From Halalkalibacillus sediminis (GTDB lineage: Bacteria > Bacillota > Bacilli > Bacillales > Alkalibacillaceae), in the NCBI RefSeq assembly GCF_002844535.1, contig NZ_PJNH01000001.1, positions 682,001-746,000 of the forward strand: a DNA stretch of 64,000 nucleotides. The letters are read 5' to 3'. The notes beneath the pieces were generated by a model, which ran no database searches, was not told the DNA's origin, and worked only from the letters and a program-made list of their open reading frames with translations. The position numbers were made by a program, and so were the translations under genes. Positions 35,476 through 43,453 of this stretch are shown here, in pieces (the first letter of the stretch is position 1; each line of letters opens with the position of its first letter).

Positions 35476-36000
35476 TTATCCGAACACCGCATAACAGATC
35501 ATTAACGACGCTATTATACCAATAAGGTCAGCAAGTAGTCCAACTTTAAGCGCGTCACCCATCCTTTTGATACCGACTGCACCAAAATATACTGTCAACA
35601 CATACAGAGTGGTGTCTGTACTACCTTGCATGACTGATGCCAATTTCCCAATGAAAGAATCAGGTCCTTCATTTTTAATCAGATCTGTAACTACCCCTAA
35701 TGAAGCAGTTCCAGATATAGGTCTGGTCAAAGCAAGAGGAACGATTTCACTTGGTACATGCAGTAATTGCAAGAGAGGAGAAAGAAAACCTACAAAAGCA
35801 TCCATCGCACCTGACGCTCTGAAAATACTGATAGAAACGACCATACCTAATAAAAAAGGAAGCAAGGAAACGGCGATCGATACACCTTCCTTACCTCCTT
35901 CCACGAATTTTTCATAGGTCGGTACTTTTTTATAAGTTCCATATAGCAAGATTGTCAGAATCAGTAGAGGGATAATCCAATTGCTTATTTGTATAATCAC
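35476..36000 (-). CDS. spmB: Spore maturation protein B
   Basis: Integral membrane protein of the nucleoside-recognition (Gate) fold family. SpmA and SpmB are required for proper spore core dehydration and heat resistance. Hydrophobic helices cover most of the 174 aa; the conserved segment RPISGTASLGVVTDLI with QGSTDTTLYVL is present. It overlaps spmA by four bases (ATGA), indicating coupled translation and a likely complex. Confidence 0.94.
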   Translation of the reverse strand: MIIQISNWIIPLLILTILLYGTYKKVPTYEKFVEGGKEGVSIAVSLLPFLLGMVVSISIFRASGAMDAFVGFLSPLLQLLHVPSEIVPLALTRPISGTASLGVVTDLIKNEGPDSFIGKLASVMQGSTDTTLYVLTVYFGAVGIKRMGDALKVGLLADLIGIIASLMICYAVFG

Positions 36001-36590
36001 ATCATCACACCTCGCGTTCTGCGATAGTAAAAGTATCGATCTATTAGCAAAGCTCCTATAGTAGAAATCATTGTAGCTATGATCGTCGGGGCAACAATTT
36101 CTGTGGGAGCCACAGATTCATACTTCATACGAATAGCCAAGACTGTAGTAGGAATAAGTGTCACACTTGAGGTATTCAGGGCTAGGAAGGTTATCATCGA
36201 CCGAGAAGCTTCCGGCCGATCTCCATTCAACTTTTTCATTTCTTTCATTGCCTTTAAACCAAGAGGCGTCGCTGCATTTCCAAGCCCGAAAATATTTGCA
36301 GAGAAATTAGATAAAATGTAACCCATCGCTGGATGGTTTGGAGGAATGTCAGGGAATACCACCTTAAAAATCGGCTTAAAAAAATGAGCTAATTTTTCAA
36401 GTAATCCAGCCTCTTCAGCAATTTTCATTAAACCCAACCAAAAGACGAGGATACTAACCAAACTGATACACAGGAATACTGCCTCATCAGCACTTGTGAA
36501 AATAACTTCATTCACTTCTTCTACAGTTCCGTTGAAAAAGGAATAGATAATCCCTATTGCTGCGAGACCTACCCAAATTAAATTGACCAT
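35997..36590 (-). CDS. spmA: Spore maturation protein A
   Basis: Membrane partner of SpmB in spore core dehydration. Conserved segments include FSANIFGLGNAATPLGLKAM, quoted at its limit, and TFLALNTSSVTLIPTT. ATG 36590 follows GGTGTGA at four bases and gives 197 aa, about the B. subtilis length; the frame is open nine codons further. It overlaps the end of dacB by 13 bases, so dacB-spmA-spmB form one mother-cell operon. Confidence 0.94.
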   Translation of the reverse strand: MVNLIWVGLAAIGIIYSFFNGTVEEVNEVIFTSADEAVFLCISLVSILVFWLGLMKIAEEAGLLEKLAHFFKPIFKVVFPDIPPNHPAMGYILSNFSANIFGLGNAATPLGLKAMKEMKKLNGDRPEASRSMITFLALNTSSVTLIPTTVLAIRMKYESVAPTEIVAPTIIATMISTIGALLIDRYFYYRRTRGVMM

Positions 36591-37477
36591 TTCATCACAC
36601 CGTTCAACTGTTTCCAAACATCGCGATATGAATCAAAGAAGGAAGGGAAATTCAAGATCTCATCTCTATTTTCGTCATTCTCATCACTATCTAACTTTTC
36701 GAATGCATATTTATATAATTGTCTATGGTCATTCCAATCATCTGGAGCCTGGAGTGTTACAACAACAATATCATCACCATTATGGGAAGCAGTGGAAACC
36801 AGTGTTCTTCCAGCCTGTCCTGTGTAACCAGTTTTTCCACCCGTGCAAAAATCACTGTAACTTTGTAGTAATTTGTTTTTATTAAACCAAGAGTAATCTA
36901 TATTTTCAGAGCGATATTGTTTTCGACCGAATATCTCTTTGAACTGTTCGTTCGAATTCATGGCATAAGTAGTTAATAGAGCCATGTCATACGCAGTTGA
37001 ATAATGACCTTCTTCATCGAGACCATGTGGATTTTGGAAAGAGCTATTATCCATGCCGATCCAACGTGCTTTCTCATTCATTAGATAAGCAAAGCCTTTC
37101 TCACTACCCGCTACATGCTCAGCAATTGCAACTGCAGCGTCATTACCTGAACGAAGCAACAACCCATTCACCAAATCCTCTAAAGTGTAAACTTGACCTG
37201 CTTTAGTATATATAGACGATCCAGCCATTCTTGACGCATATGGACTAATTGTCACCCGATCATCGAGTTCAGATTGTTCAATAGCTACGATTGCAGTTAG
37301 TATTTTAGTGATACTAGCAATCTCCCTTGATTCATTAGCATTTTTTTCATAAAGTATTTCTTTCGTGTTCATATCCATTACGATCGCATTTCTGGCAGAA
37401 ACACCTATATCTGCGCTCACTTGCATAGGAGGTATCATTAAAATCAATACTGACAAAATAACTAACCATCTGATCAT
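36578..37477 (-). CDS. dacB: Sporulation D-alanyl-D-alanine carboxypeptidase DacB, shortened
   Basis: Mother-cell penicillin-binding protein 5* that trims peptide side chains and so sets cortex cross-linking. Signal peptide about 1-22; catalytic SITK at 55-58, SGN at 110-112 and KTG at 215-217 are intact. At 299 aa it is about 80 residues shorter than B. subtilis DacB: the catalytic domain ends near 260, a short acidic linker follows and the terminal amphipathic stretch (FFDSYRDVW then MKWSI, 280-299) matches the family C-terminus. The PBP5 C-terminal beta domain appears to be missing. Likely transcribed by SigE. Confidence 0.92.
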   Translation of the reverse strand: MIRWLVILSVLILMIPPMQVSADIGVSARNAIVMDMNTKEILYEKNANESREIASITKILTAIVAIEQSELDDRVTISPYASRMAGSSIYTKAGQVYTLEDLVNGLLLRSGNDAAVAIAEHVAGSEKGFAYLMNEKARWIGMDNSSFQNPHGLDEEGHYSTAYDMALLTTYAMNSNEQFKEIFGRKQYRSENIDYSWFNKNKLLQSYSDFCTGGKTGYTGQAGRTLVSTASHNGDDIVVVTLQAPDDWNDHRQLYKYAFEKLDSDENDENRDEILNFPSFFDSYRDVWKQLNGVMKWSI

Positions 37478-37518
37478 AGGTAACCTTTCTCCTTCAGCTG
37501 TTAAAGTTAACTATAATC

Positions 37519-37546
37519 AATATATGTACAAGTTCTCTGAATATGA
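37519..37546 (-). promoter_or_regulatory. SigE promoter of dacB-spmA-spmB
   Basis: Minus-strand TCATATT (37540-37546), 13-base spacer, CATATATT (37519-37526). The -35 fits KMATATT fully and the -10 fits CATACAHT at 7 of 8. SigE control of this operon is known in B. subtilis. Confidence 0.75.
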
Positions 37547-37549
37547 AAA

Positions 37550-37581
37550 AAGAAGTTAAGCACTAATGTACTCAACTTCTT
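37550..37581 (-). terminator. Terminator of ypuI
   Basis: An 11-bp stem with one mismatch (AAGAAGTTAAG against CTCAACTTCTT) and 10-base loop, followed by T-rich sequence on the minus strand. Its right arm touches the end of repeat copy 2. Confidence 0.75.
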
Positions 37582-37680
37582 GAGAAAAACTTGTCTTCTC
37601 GCCAAGTTATAATGGCGAAAGCCTTAGTTCTTCACATACTTTATTCGTTTAACAAAGTTAAACATTCTTAAAGTATAAAA
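37580..37680 (-). repeat. Intergenic repeat element, copy 2
   Basis: Aligned without gaps to 5557-5657. Read on the minus strand, the hairpin (37593-37623) keeps 10 pairs, with a U-G pair of copy 1 replaced by C-G, an 8-base loop of different sequence and the same T-rich tract AAGTTTTTCTC. It lies between ypuI and its main terminator. Confidence 0.85.
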
Positions 37681-37689
37681 AAGTATTTA

Positions 37690-38151
37690 CTATTTAATTT
37701 CCAAATAATCGATTTCCTCTCGAACCGTTTGAAATCTCGGCTCAATTTTGCAAATCAACGCTTCAATCTCCACCCCACTCTTATGCTGGAGATCAATTGA
37801 ACATTTATCAGCGTATGATGCACGACTATCTTCATACCACAAATCATCTTTTGGAGTGAAAAACTCAGTGACACACTTGAAATATATCCCTTTAAAAACT
37901 TTATCAATAATCTCTTGATTTAAGTGATCGTGCTTCTTAAGTTTTCTTAACGCTTTACATCCTTCTGAACAGTATACTTCTAAAAAACGCAACTGCTTCA
38001 AAACTGATTGAATATATTCCTCATCGATTAACTCTTCATCCTCTAGTATCGTATCAACACATTGGTGGTTCAAAAAATCCGTCAAATCTGACTCAATTGC
38101 AGCTATTTGTTCATCAATCGATTCGATTTGTGCGATTAGCTCTGCGCTCAT
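37690..38151 (-). CDS. ypuI: YpuI-like protein (DUF3907)
   Basis: A 153-aa soluble protein with the segments VYCSEGCKALRKL, CVTEFFTPKDDLWYEDSR and FQTVREEIDYLE, which match B. subtilis YpuI as I recall it. Position between dacB and scpB agrees. Function unknown. The only possible ATG follows an in-frame TAA; the strong AAGGAGG lies 13 bases before it, an unusually long spacing that may lower translation. Confidence 0.8.
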   Translation of the reverse strand: MSAELIAQIESIDEQIAAIESDLTDFLNHQCVDTILEDEELIDEEYIQSVLKQLRFLEVYCSEGCKALRKLKKHDHLNQEIIDKVFKGIYFKCVTEFFTPKDDLWYEDSRASYADKCSIDLQHKSGVEIEALICKIEPRFQTVREEIDYLEIK

Positions 38152-38191
38152 TTAAAATGTAGATCCTCCTTGGGAAACCTCGTATGTTTAG

Positions 38192-38758
38192 TTATTCCAT
38201 TTCACTAAAAAATAAATCAGCTTCTTCTTCTGCTTGGTTCACATCCTCATCAGGTAATGGTGGTAAATCTTGCAATGATGATAGACCGAAGAACGTAAGG
38301 AATTCTTTCGTAGTCTGATAGAGAATCGGACGTCCGCTTGTCTCTTTTCTTCCGCCTTCTTCTATCAGCATCCTCGAAACTAGCGTTTGAATCGGTCCTT
38401 CACACTTAACACCTCTTATATCTTCTATCTCTACTCTAGTTATCGGTTGTCGATAAGCAATTATTGATAAAGTTTCTAATGCCGCTTGTGATAATCGTGA
38501 AGATAAGTTGGTTTCTTTCATTTTTTCAAGGTAAAGAGAATGCTCTGGCTTTGTTGTTAAAAAATAAATTTCTTTTTGTTCTAATATAGCAAGACCTCTT
38601 TGACTGTCTTCATACTCATATCGTAGTTCCTCTAAAATGAGGTGGACTGACTCTTTATCAACATCAAGAATTTTTTTCATCTGTGAAATTGAAAGACCTT
38701 CGTCGCCTGAGACGAATAACAACCCTTCAAGTACACCTTTCAATTGTTTTAATTCCAT
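38192..38758 (-). CDS. scpB: Segregation and condensation protein B
   Basis: Winged-helix subunit of the SMC-ScpAB condensin that folds and separates chromosomes. Conserved segments are LEGLLFVSGDEGLS, SQAALETLSIIAYRQPITR and IEDIRGVKCEGPIQTL, split for brevity. 188 aa is a normal length. It overlaps the end of scpA by ten bases, so the two are translated together. Confidence 0.95.
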   Translation of the reverse strand: MELKQLKGVLEGLLFVSGDEGLSISQMKKILDVDKESVHLILEELRYEYEDSQRGLAILEQKEIYFLTTKPEHSLYLEKMKETNLSSRLSQAALETLSIIAYRQPITRVEIEDIRGVKCEGPIQTLVSRMLIEEGGRKETSGRPILYQTTKEFLTFFGLSSLQDLPPLPDEDVNQAEEEADLFFSEME

Positions 38759-39495
38759 TCATGATCCTCCACCAAAGCAATATATATATTCTCAAAATTT
38801 TTATCCTGTTTACATGTAATTCTCATCGACTTCATCAGTTCCAAGACTGCTAAAAAAGAAGCAACTATTTGAAAGCGTTCCGCCGCCTCCATCAAATGTT
38901 CGAATTCAATCGCTTGATCTGCCAACTCGAGTTTACGAACAATTTCGTCCATTCGGTCATCGATAGAAATCTCTTGCCTTTGAATAGTTGTTTCAATCGG
39001 TTCCATCAACTTTCTTCTCCTGAGGACTTTTTGAAAAGCATTTGTCAAATCAACCACACTGCATTCATCGCTCTTCTCTACCTGAACAGTTGGTTCGATT
39101 GAAGATAGGTCTGCTGGAGGCCTCATATGTACCTGATGGCCCTCTGCCTCCAATTGATGCAGTAAGGTAGATGCTTCCTTATACTTTTTATACTCGATCA
39201 ATCGCTCAATGAGTTCATCCCGCGGGTCTTCTTCATATTCATCTTCCACTTCCAGTTCTTGTTTCGGAAGCAACATTTGACTTTTAATAGCCAGCAATGT
39301 CGCTGCCATTACCAAATATTCACTTGCTATATCCAAGTGTAAATCTTGCATCGCGTGAATATAAGACATGTACTGGTCTGTAATTTTTTTTAGTGGAATG
39401 TCATATATATCAATTTCATATTGATTGACCAAGTGCAACAAAAGATCCAATGGCCCTTCGAACGAATCCAATTTCACATTATATACTGCATTCAT
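38749..39495 (-). CDS. scpA: Segregation and condensation protein A
   Basis: Kleisin subunit bridging the SMC heads. The N-terminal SFEGPLDLLLHLV and the ASEYLVMAATLLAIKSQMLLP region (quoted in part as ASEYLVMAATLLAIKS) are diagnostic, and the C-terminal winged helix ends near EFLAVLELMK-type residues (ASFLAVLELMK). ATG 39495 places the start close to the domain and gives 248 aa, as in B. subtilis; its ribosome-binding site GAGTG is modest. The frame is open 15 codons further. Confidence 0.95.
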   Translation of the reverse strand: MNAVYNVKLDSFEGPLDLLLHLVNQYEIDIYDIPLKKITDQYMSYIHAMQDLHLDIASEYLVMAATLLAIKSQMLLPKQELEVEDEYEEDPRDELIERLIEYKKYKEASTLLHQLEAEGHQVHMRPPADLSSIEPTVQVEKSDECSVVDLTNAFQKVLRRRKLMEPIETTIQRQEISIDDRMDEIVRKLELADQAIEFEHLMEAAERFQIVASFLAVLELMKSMRITCKQDKNFENIYIALVEDHEWN

Positions 39496-39655
39496 CTTTT
39501 CACTCTTTTCAAACTCTATAATCTGTATGACTTTAATCAAATAGTAACAAATCTCAACGAAGAAAGGAATAGGGATTAGGCTACATGTAAGAGTTAGTTG
39601 AATTAAATAGTATATTTCTTCATACTAAAATTAACTTTTGTGAGAGGTTGATACA

Positions 39656-40129
39656 ATGTATCCCAAACTCTATATAGAATATTTATATCATTTCCATTAT
39701 ACGAGAGATTACTTTGAATGCCATGAGGTCCTTGAAGAATTATGGAAAAGTGAAAAACCTATCAAAAGAGATAGTGTATGGGTTGGACTGATCCAATTAG
39801 CTGTCGCTCTTTACCATCAAAGAAGAGATAACTTTGTTGGTGCAAACAAATTGATTTCATCCGCTACCGAAAAAATGAAAAATCAAAAGGTCGAGATGGA
39901 GAAGATCGGTATCGACTATATTGAGATTCTCAATTTAAGTAATAAAATTAAACACTCAATAGAAATTGAAGCTAGTTATCAAAGTTATAATCTGCCTATC
40001 AAAGATAATCGCCTGCGGAAAGAATTAACTGAATACGCAAGCAAACAAGGAATCAATAAAATTAAATATAATGTTGAAGATCTAAAGATCATCCATCGCC
40101 ATCTTGAGCCCTATCGTTCAATGTCATAA
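39656..40129 (+). CDS. ypuF: DUF309 protein YpuF
   Basis: A 157-aa helical protein with the DUF309 hallmark FECHEVLEELWK near residues 20-31 and the segment VGLIQLAVALYHQRRDN, a predicted metal-binding helical fold. Function unknown. GAGAGG lies eight bases before the ATG. It is divergent from scpA as in B. subtilis. The stop codon abuts the left edge of the inverted-repeat element at 40135. Confidence 0.82.
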   Translation: MYPKLYIEYLYHFHYTRDYFECHEVLEELWKSEKPIKRDSVWVGLIQLAVALYHQRRDNFVGANKLISSATEKMKNQKVEMEKIGIDYIEILNLSNKIKHSIEIEASYQSYNLPIKDNRLRKELTEYASKQGINKIKYNVEDLKIIHRHLEPYRSMS

Positions 40130-40169
40130 AAAAAGGCTCTGTTAAAGTTTAATATTGATATTTATAGAA

Positions 40170-40203
40170 AAACAGAACTTCCATAAACCTGGAAGTTCTG
40201 TTT
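40170..40203. terminator. Hairpin terminator inside the element
   Basis: A perfect 14-bp stem AAACAGAACTTCCA and complement with 6-base loop, T-rich after it on the plus strand. It could end ypuF transcripts and those of the convergent small membrane-protein gene. Confidence 0.75.
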
Positions 40204-40264
40204 GGTTTTATTGTCTTATTAAATTAACGCACCCTTTAATGGAATAAGATTTCGATTCTTATTG

Positions 40265-40567
40265 TTACGTTAAAAATATAAGTGGATTAAAAATTGGCAA
40301 ATTAGTAGCAAATGGAATCAATAAAAATATAAAAGCCCATACTTTTTCATCTGAGTTCAATTCAATCTTTTTAAATAAGGATATTAACATTACCACAAAA
40401 AAGATTGGGTAAGATAGTAAACCAAAATAAAAAAGCGAATATCCAACATACCAGTCAAAATTAACTATTAAGAATTCTGAAGAAAAATGAGCTACAACAG
40501 AAAAGAGCCACGAAATTATAATAAAAGTCACGATAGAAAACCAAAACCATTTTGGAAATTTACTCAT
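40265..40567 (-). CDS. Small three-helix membrane protein of unknown function
   Basis: A 100-aa very hydrophobic protein with helices at about 8-28, 42-64 and 78-95 and a charged loop (FKKIELNSDEKVW) between the last two. No family recognised. ATG 40567 follows GGGGTGA at six bases, so it looks translated. It lies inside the inverted-repeat-bounded element and is probably a passenger or a leftover of an insertion; no ortholog is expected at this place in related genomes. Very AT-rich. Confidence 0.5.
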   Translation of the reverse strand: MSKFPKWFWFSIVTFIIISWLFSVVAHFSSEFLIVNFDWYVGYSLFYFGLLSYPIFFVVMLISLFKKIELNSDEKVWAFIFLLIPFATNLPIFNPLIFLT

Positions 40568-40751
40568 CATAATTCACCCCATTTTCTTAAACTCTGTTAA
40601 ACTAAACGGCCCGTTAGTTGAATAAAGAAAAAAACTTTATACAGTAAACTTAGATAATCTTAGTGTATCATTTGTTTCTATATTTGGAATTAGATCCGTT
40701 TTAATATTATATCGATCATTGTGACTTCATTTCGCTGATTTTGGATGCTTT

Positions 40752-40874
40752 CTAATACCGTAAACGATGTTTTTCCCCTGGATTAAGTTTTTGAATGGCT
40801 TTAAGGATATCGGTTGCTCTCACAGTCATCACCAACTCATCTTTGCTAACTTCATAGCAGAACTCTTGTTCTAT
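40752..40874 (-). pseudogene. Possible coding remnant in the element
   Basis: A 40-codon open stretch reads EFCYEVSKDELVMTV, then RATDILKAIQKLNPGEKHRL, with coding-like composition but no upstream start codon before a stop at 40875-40877. It abuts the right inverted repeat. It may be the C-terminal end of a gene cut off by the insertion; I do not recognise the family. Confidence 0.3.
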
Positions 40875-40919
40875 TTAAGCGAATATCAACAACTCTTTAA
40901 CAGAGCCTAAAAATAAAAA

Positions 40920-40954
40920 AAGACCATTCGTGGATTAATTCCATGAATGGTCTT
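40920..40954 (-). terminator. Terminator of ribT
   Basis: A 15-bp stem with one G-T pair and 5-base loop, 6 bases past the ribT stop, followed on the minus strand by seven T. Confidence 0.9.
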
Positions 40955-40960
40955 CTTAAT

Positions 40961-41326
<366 letters not shown>

Positions 41327-41357
41327 TCACAGTGTATTCTCCTTATACCGATATCAC

Positions 41358-41387
41358 AGTATAACAAACAAGATTTGCTTTGTACAA
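41358..41387 (-). promoter_or_regulatory. Candidate promoter of ribT
   Basis: Minus-strand TTGTAC (41382-41387), 18-base spacer, TATACT (41358-41363). No FMN riboswitch motif was found in the ~200-base intergenic region. Confidence 0.5.
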
Positions 41388-41509
41388 TTTATACTCTATT
41401 AGTTTTAAGTGATTTGTCAAACCATTGTTTAATAAAAGCATTACCACAAACCAAACATTCATACATCCTTAATATGAAGGGGGCATTCTATTCGGAACTG
41501 ACTTTAGAA

Positions 41510-41941
41510 TTATTTTTCAACAACTACTTTTTCCATTACGTCACCAGGTTTGACCCGATCAACAATCTCTACCCCGTCTGTTACCTGTCCGAAAACAGTA
41601 TGTCTTCCATCCAAATGTGGCTGAGGTGAATGGCAAACGAAGAACTGACTTCCACCTGTATCTTTACCTGCGTGAGCCATTGATAAAGTTCCTCGTTGAT
41701 GCTTATGAGGATTCCCTTCTGTCTCACACTTAATAGTATATCCAGGTCCACCTGTGCCATCGCCTTTAGGGCAACCGCCCTGAATCACGAAATTAGGAAT
41801 CACGCGATGGAAGGTTAAACCGTCATAAAAACCATCCTCTGCTAGTTTCACAAAGTTGTCTACTGTATTCGGTGCTTCTTGATCGTATAAATCAATCTTA
41901 ATCTGTTCTCCATTTTCAAAATGAATGGTTGCTTGTTTCAT
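41510..41941 (-). CDS. ppiB: Peptidyl-prolyl cis-trans isomerase (cyclophilin)
   Basis: Cytoplasmic cyclophilin, 143 aa, that speeds proline isomerisation in protein folding. [23 protein letters not shown] and GSQFFV hold the active-site Arg, Phe and Gln residues. GGAGGG lies before the ATG. It begins 18 bases after lysA, so lysA-ppiB may be co-transcribed. Confidence 0.95.
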   Translation of the reverse strand: MKQATIHFENGEQIKIDLYDQEAPNTVDNFVKLAEDGFYDGLTFHRVIPNFVIQGGCPKGDGTGGPGYTIKCETEGNPHKHQRGTLSMAHAGKDTGGSQFFVCHSPQPHLDGRHTVFGQVTDGVEIVDRVKPGDVMEKVVVEK

Positions 41942-41959
41942 CTGAATCCCTCCAATTTA

Positions 41960-43237
41960 TTATTCATATGATAAATCATATCGTAAAACATCTTTATAAT
42001 GTTCACGCTTAACAACTAATTGATCTTTTCCATTTTCCACAAAAACAACTGCAGCTTTAGGAAAGCGGTTGTAATTGTTCGACATAGCATAACCATATGC
42101 ACCTGTCGAATACACGGCAAGAAGATCCCCATTTGCAATTTCAGGGACTTTCAAATCCCAGATTAGCATATCACCTGATTCACAACACTTACCAGCGATT
42201 GAAACTAACTCTGTACGTTCCTGGTCCAATTTATTTGCAACGACCGCATCGTATTTTGCTTGATAAAGTGCAGGGCGGATGTTATCTGTCATTCCACCAT
42301 CTACAGATGCATACTTCCTTACATTGGGTACTTCTTTAATCGAACCTATAGTATATAAAGTTGTTCCTGCATCACCCACAATTGAGCGACCTGGTTCTAT
42401 CCAGATTTCAGGAAGTTTTAAATTTTTATCAGTAGCATGTTGTTGAACCGATTCAACCAAAGCGACCACATACTCATTCAGGGGTAAAGGTTCATCTTCA
42501 TCTGTATATTTAATACCGAACCCTCCACCTAGGTTAATGACTGACGCTTCATAATCAAAGGTTCTGTTCCATCGCCCTAATGCCTCAAAAAGTTTTCGAA
42601 TTGCCATGATGAACCCAGAAGTTTCAAAGATTTGAGAACCAATATGACAATGGACACCTAAGACCTTAAATCGATCATCATCTAACAATTGTTGTAATGC
42701 CTGATCCGCCTGATCACTGTTAATATCAAAACCGAACTTGGAGTCTTCTTGTCCAGTCAAAATATAATCATGAGTATGAGCTTCGATTCCTGGAGTTAGA
42801 CGAAGTAATACATTCACTTCTTTATCGTACTCATACAATAAGTCCTTTAATAAGGCTATTTCATAGAAATTATCTACCACGATGCAACCGATGTCCTGCT
42901 CAATTGCCATCCGAAGTTCTGCTTCGCTTTTGTTGTTGCCATGGAGATGTATTTTCTCTCTAGGAAAATCCGCTTCTATTGCCGTATATATTTCTCCTTC
43001 AGATACGACGTCCAAGCTCAATCCTTCCTGTTTCGCAACTTGTAACATTGCAATCGAAGAGAAAGCCTTGCTTGCATACGCTACTTGGAAAGGTACTTCT
43101 AGCTTTTGGAACGTATGTACAAAGGAACGAGCGTTTTCTCTAACACGCTCTATATCGTATACGAATAAAGGGGTTCCGTATTTATCTATTAAATCTAGCG
43201 CACTTATACCGCCTATATGTAAATAATTCGAATTCAT
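41960..43237 (-). CDS. lysA: Diaminopimelate decarboxylase
   Basis: PLP enzyme of lysine synthesis, meso-diaminopimelate to lysine. The PLP lysine is Lys57 in AYASKAF; HLHGNNKS, GGGFGIKY and the C-terminal CCESGDML and GAYGYAMSNNYN motifs are intact. Length 425 aa. It follows spoVAF, as in B. subtilis where lysA lies after the spoVA operon. AAAGG lies nine bases before the ATG. No lysine riboswitch is seen in the ~200-base upstream gap. Confidence 0.95.
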   Translation of the reverse strand: MNSNYLHIGGISALDLIDKYGTPLFVYDIERVRENARSFVHTFQKLEVPFQVAYASKAFSSIAMLQVAKQEGLSLDVVSEGEIYTAIEADFPREKIHLHGNNKSEAELRMAIEQDIGCIVVDNFYEIALLKDLLYEYDKEVNVLLRLTPGIEAHTHDYILTGQEDSKFGFDINSDQADQALQQLLDDDRFKVLGVHCHIGSQIFETSGFIMAIRKLFEALGRWNRTFDYEASVINLGGGFGIKYTDEDEPLPLNEYVVALVESVQQHATDKNLKLPEIWIEPGRSIVGDAGTTLYTIGSIKEVPNVRKYASVDGGMTDNIRPALYQAKYDAVVANKLDQERTELVSIAGKCCESGDMLIWDLKVPEIANGDLLAVYSTGAYGYAMSNNYNRFPKAAVVFVENGKDQLVVKREHYKDVLRYDLSYE

Positions 43238-43417
43238 TCTCTCATACCTTTCTATTGTTTATACAGCAACTAGTGGGAAGTTAGTCACAGACACAAGAGA
43301 TTTAATAACGTTAACTTACCACATGGATTAATATCAATCAATCTTTTAGTATCTTTCAGAATAATTGCAATAATGTATCGTTTTAAATAGATATTGGGAT
43401 AAAGTCGATAATAACAC

Positions 43418-43453
43418 AAAACAATGACCACATATTAATTGTGGCCATTGTTT
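43418..43453 (-). terminator. Terminator of the spoVA operon
   Basis: A 13-bp stem with one mismatch (AAACAATGACCAC against GTGGCCATTGTTT) and 9-base loop containing the spoVAF stop region. The following minus-strand sequence is only moderately T-rich, so some read-through into lysA is possible. Confidence 0.6.

Larger units (their letters stand above)
40135..40907. mobile_element. IS-like element bounded by GGCTCTG inverted repeats, no transposase
   Basis: Left end GGCTCTGTTAAAG (40135-40147) is repeated inverted at 40895-40907, and TTGATATT follows both after small gaps, giving ~27-base ends. Flanking eight bases are TAAAAAAA (40127-40134) and TAAAAATA (40908-40915), a 7 of 8 match. GGCTCT-type ends and 8-bp duplications occur in the ISL3 and IS6 families. 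No transposase is present. It splits ypuF from ribT. Confidence 0.6.

Noticed and set aside
43238-43417. Possible lysine riboswitch upstream of lysA
   Set aside because: The ~180 bases lack recognisable L-box elements and an attenuator hairpin next to lysA.
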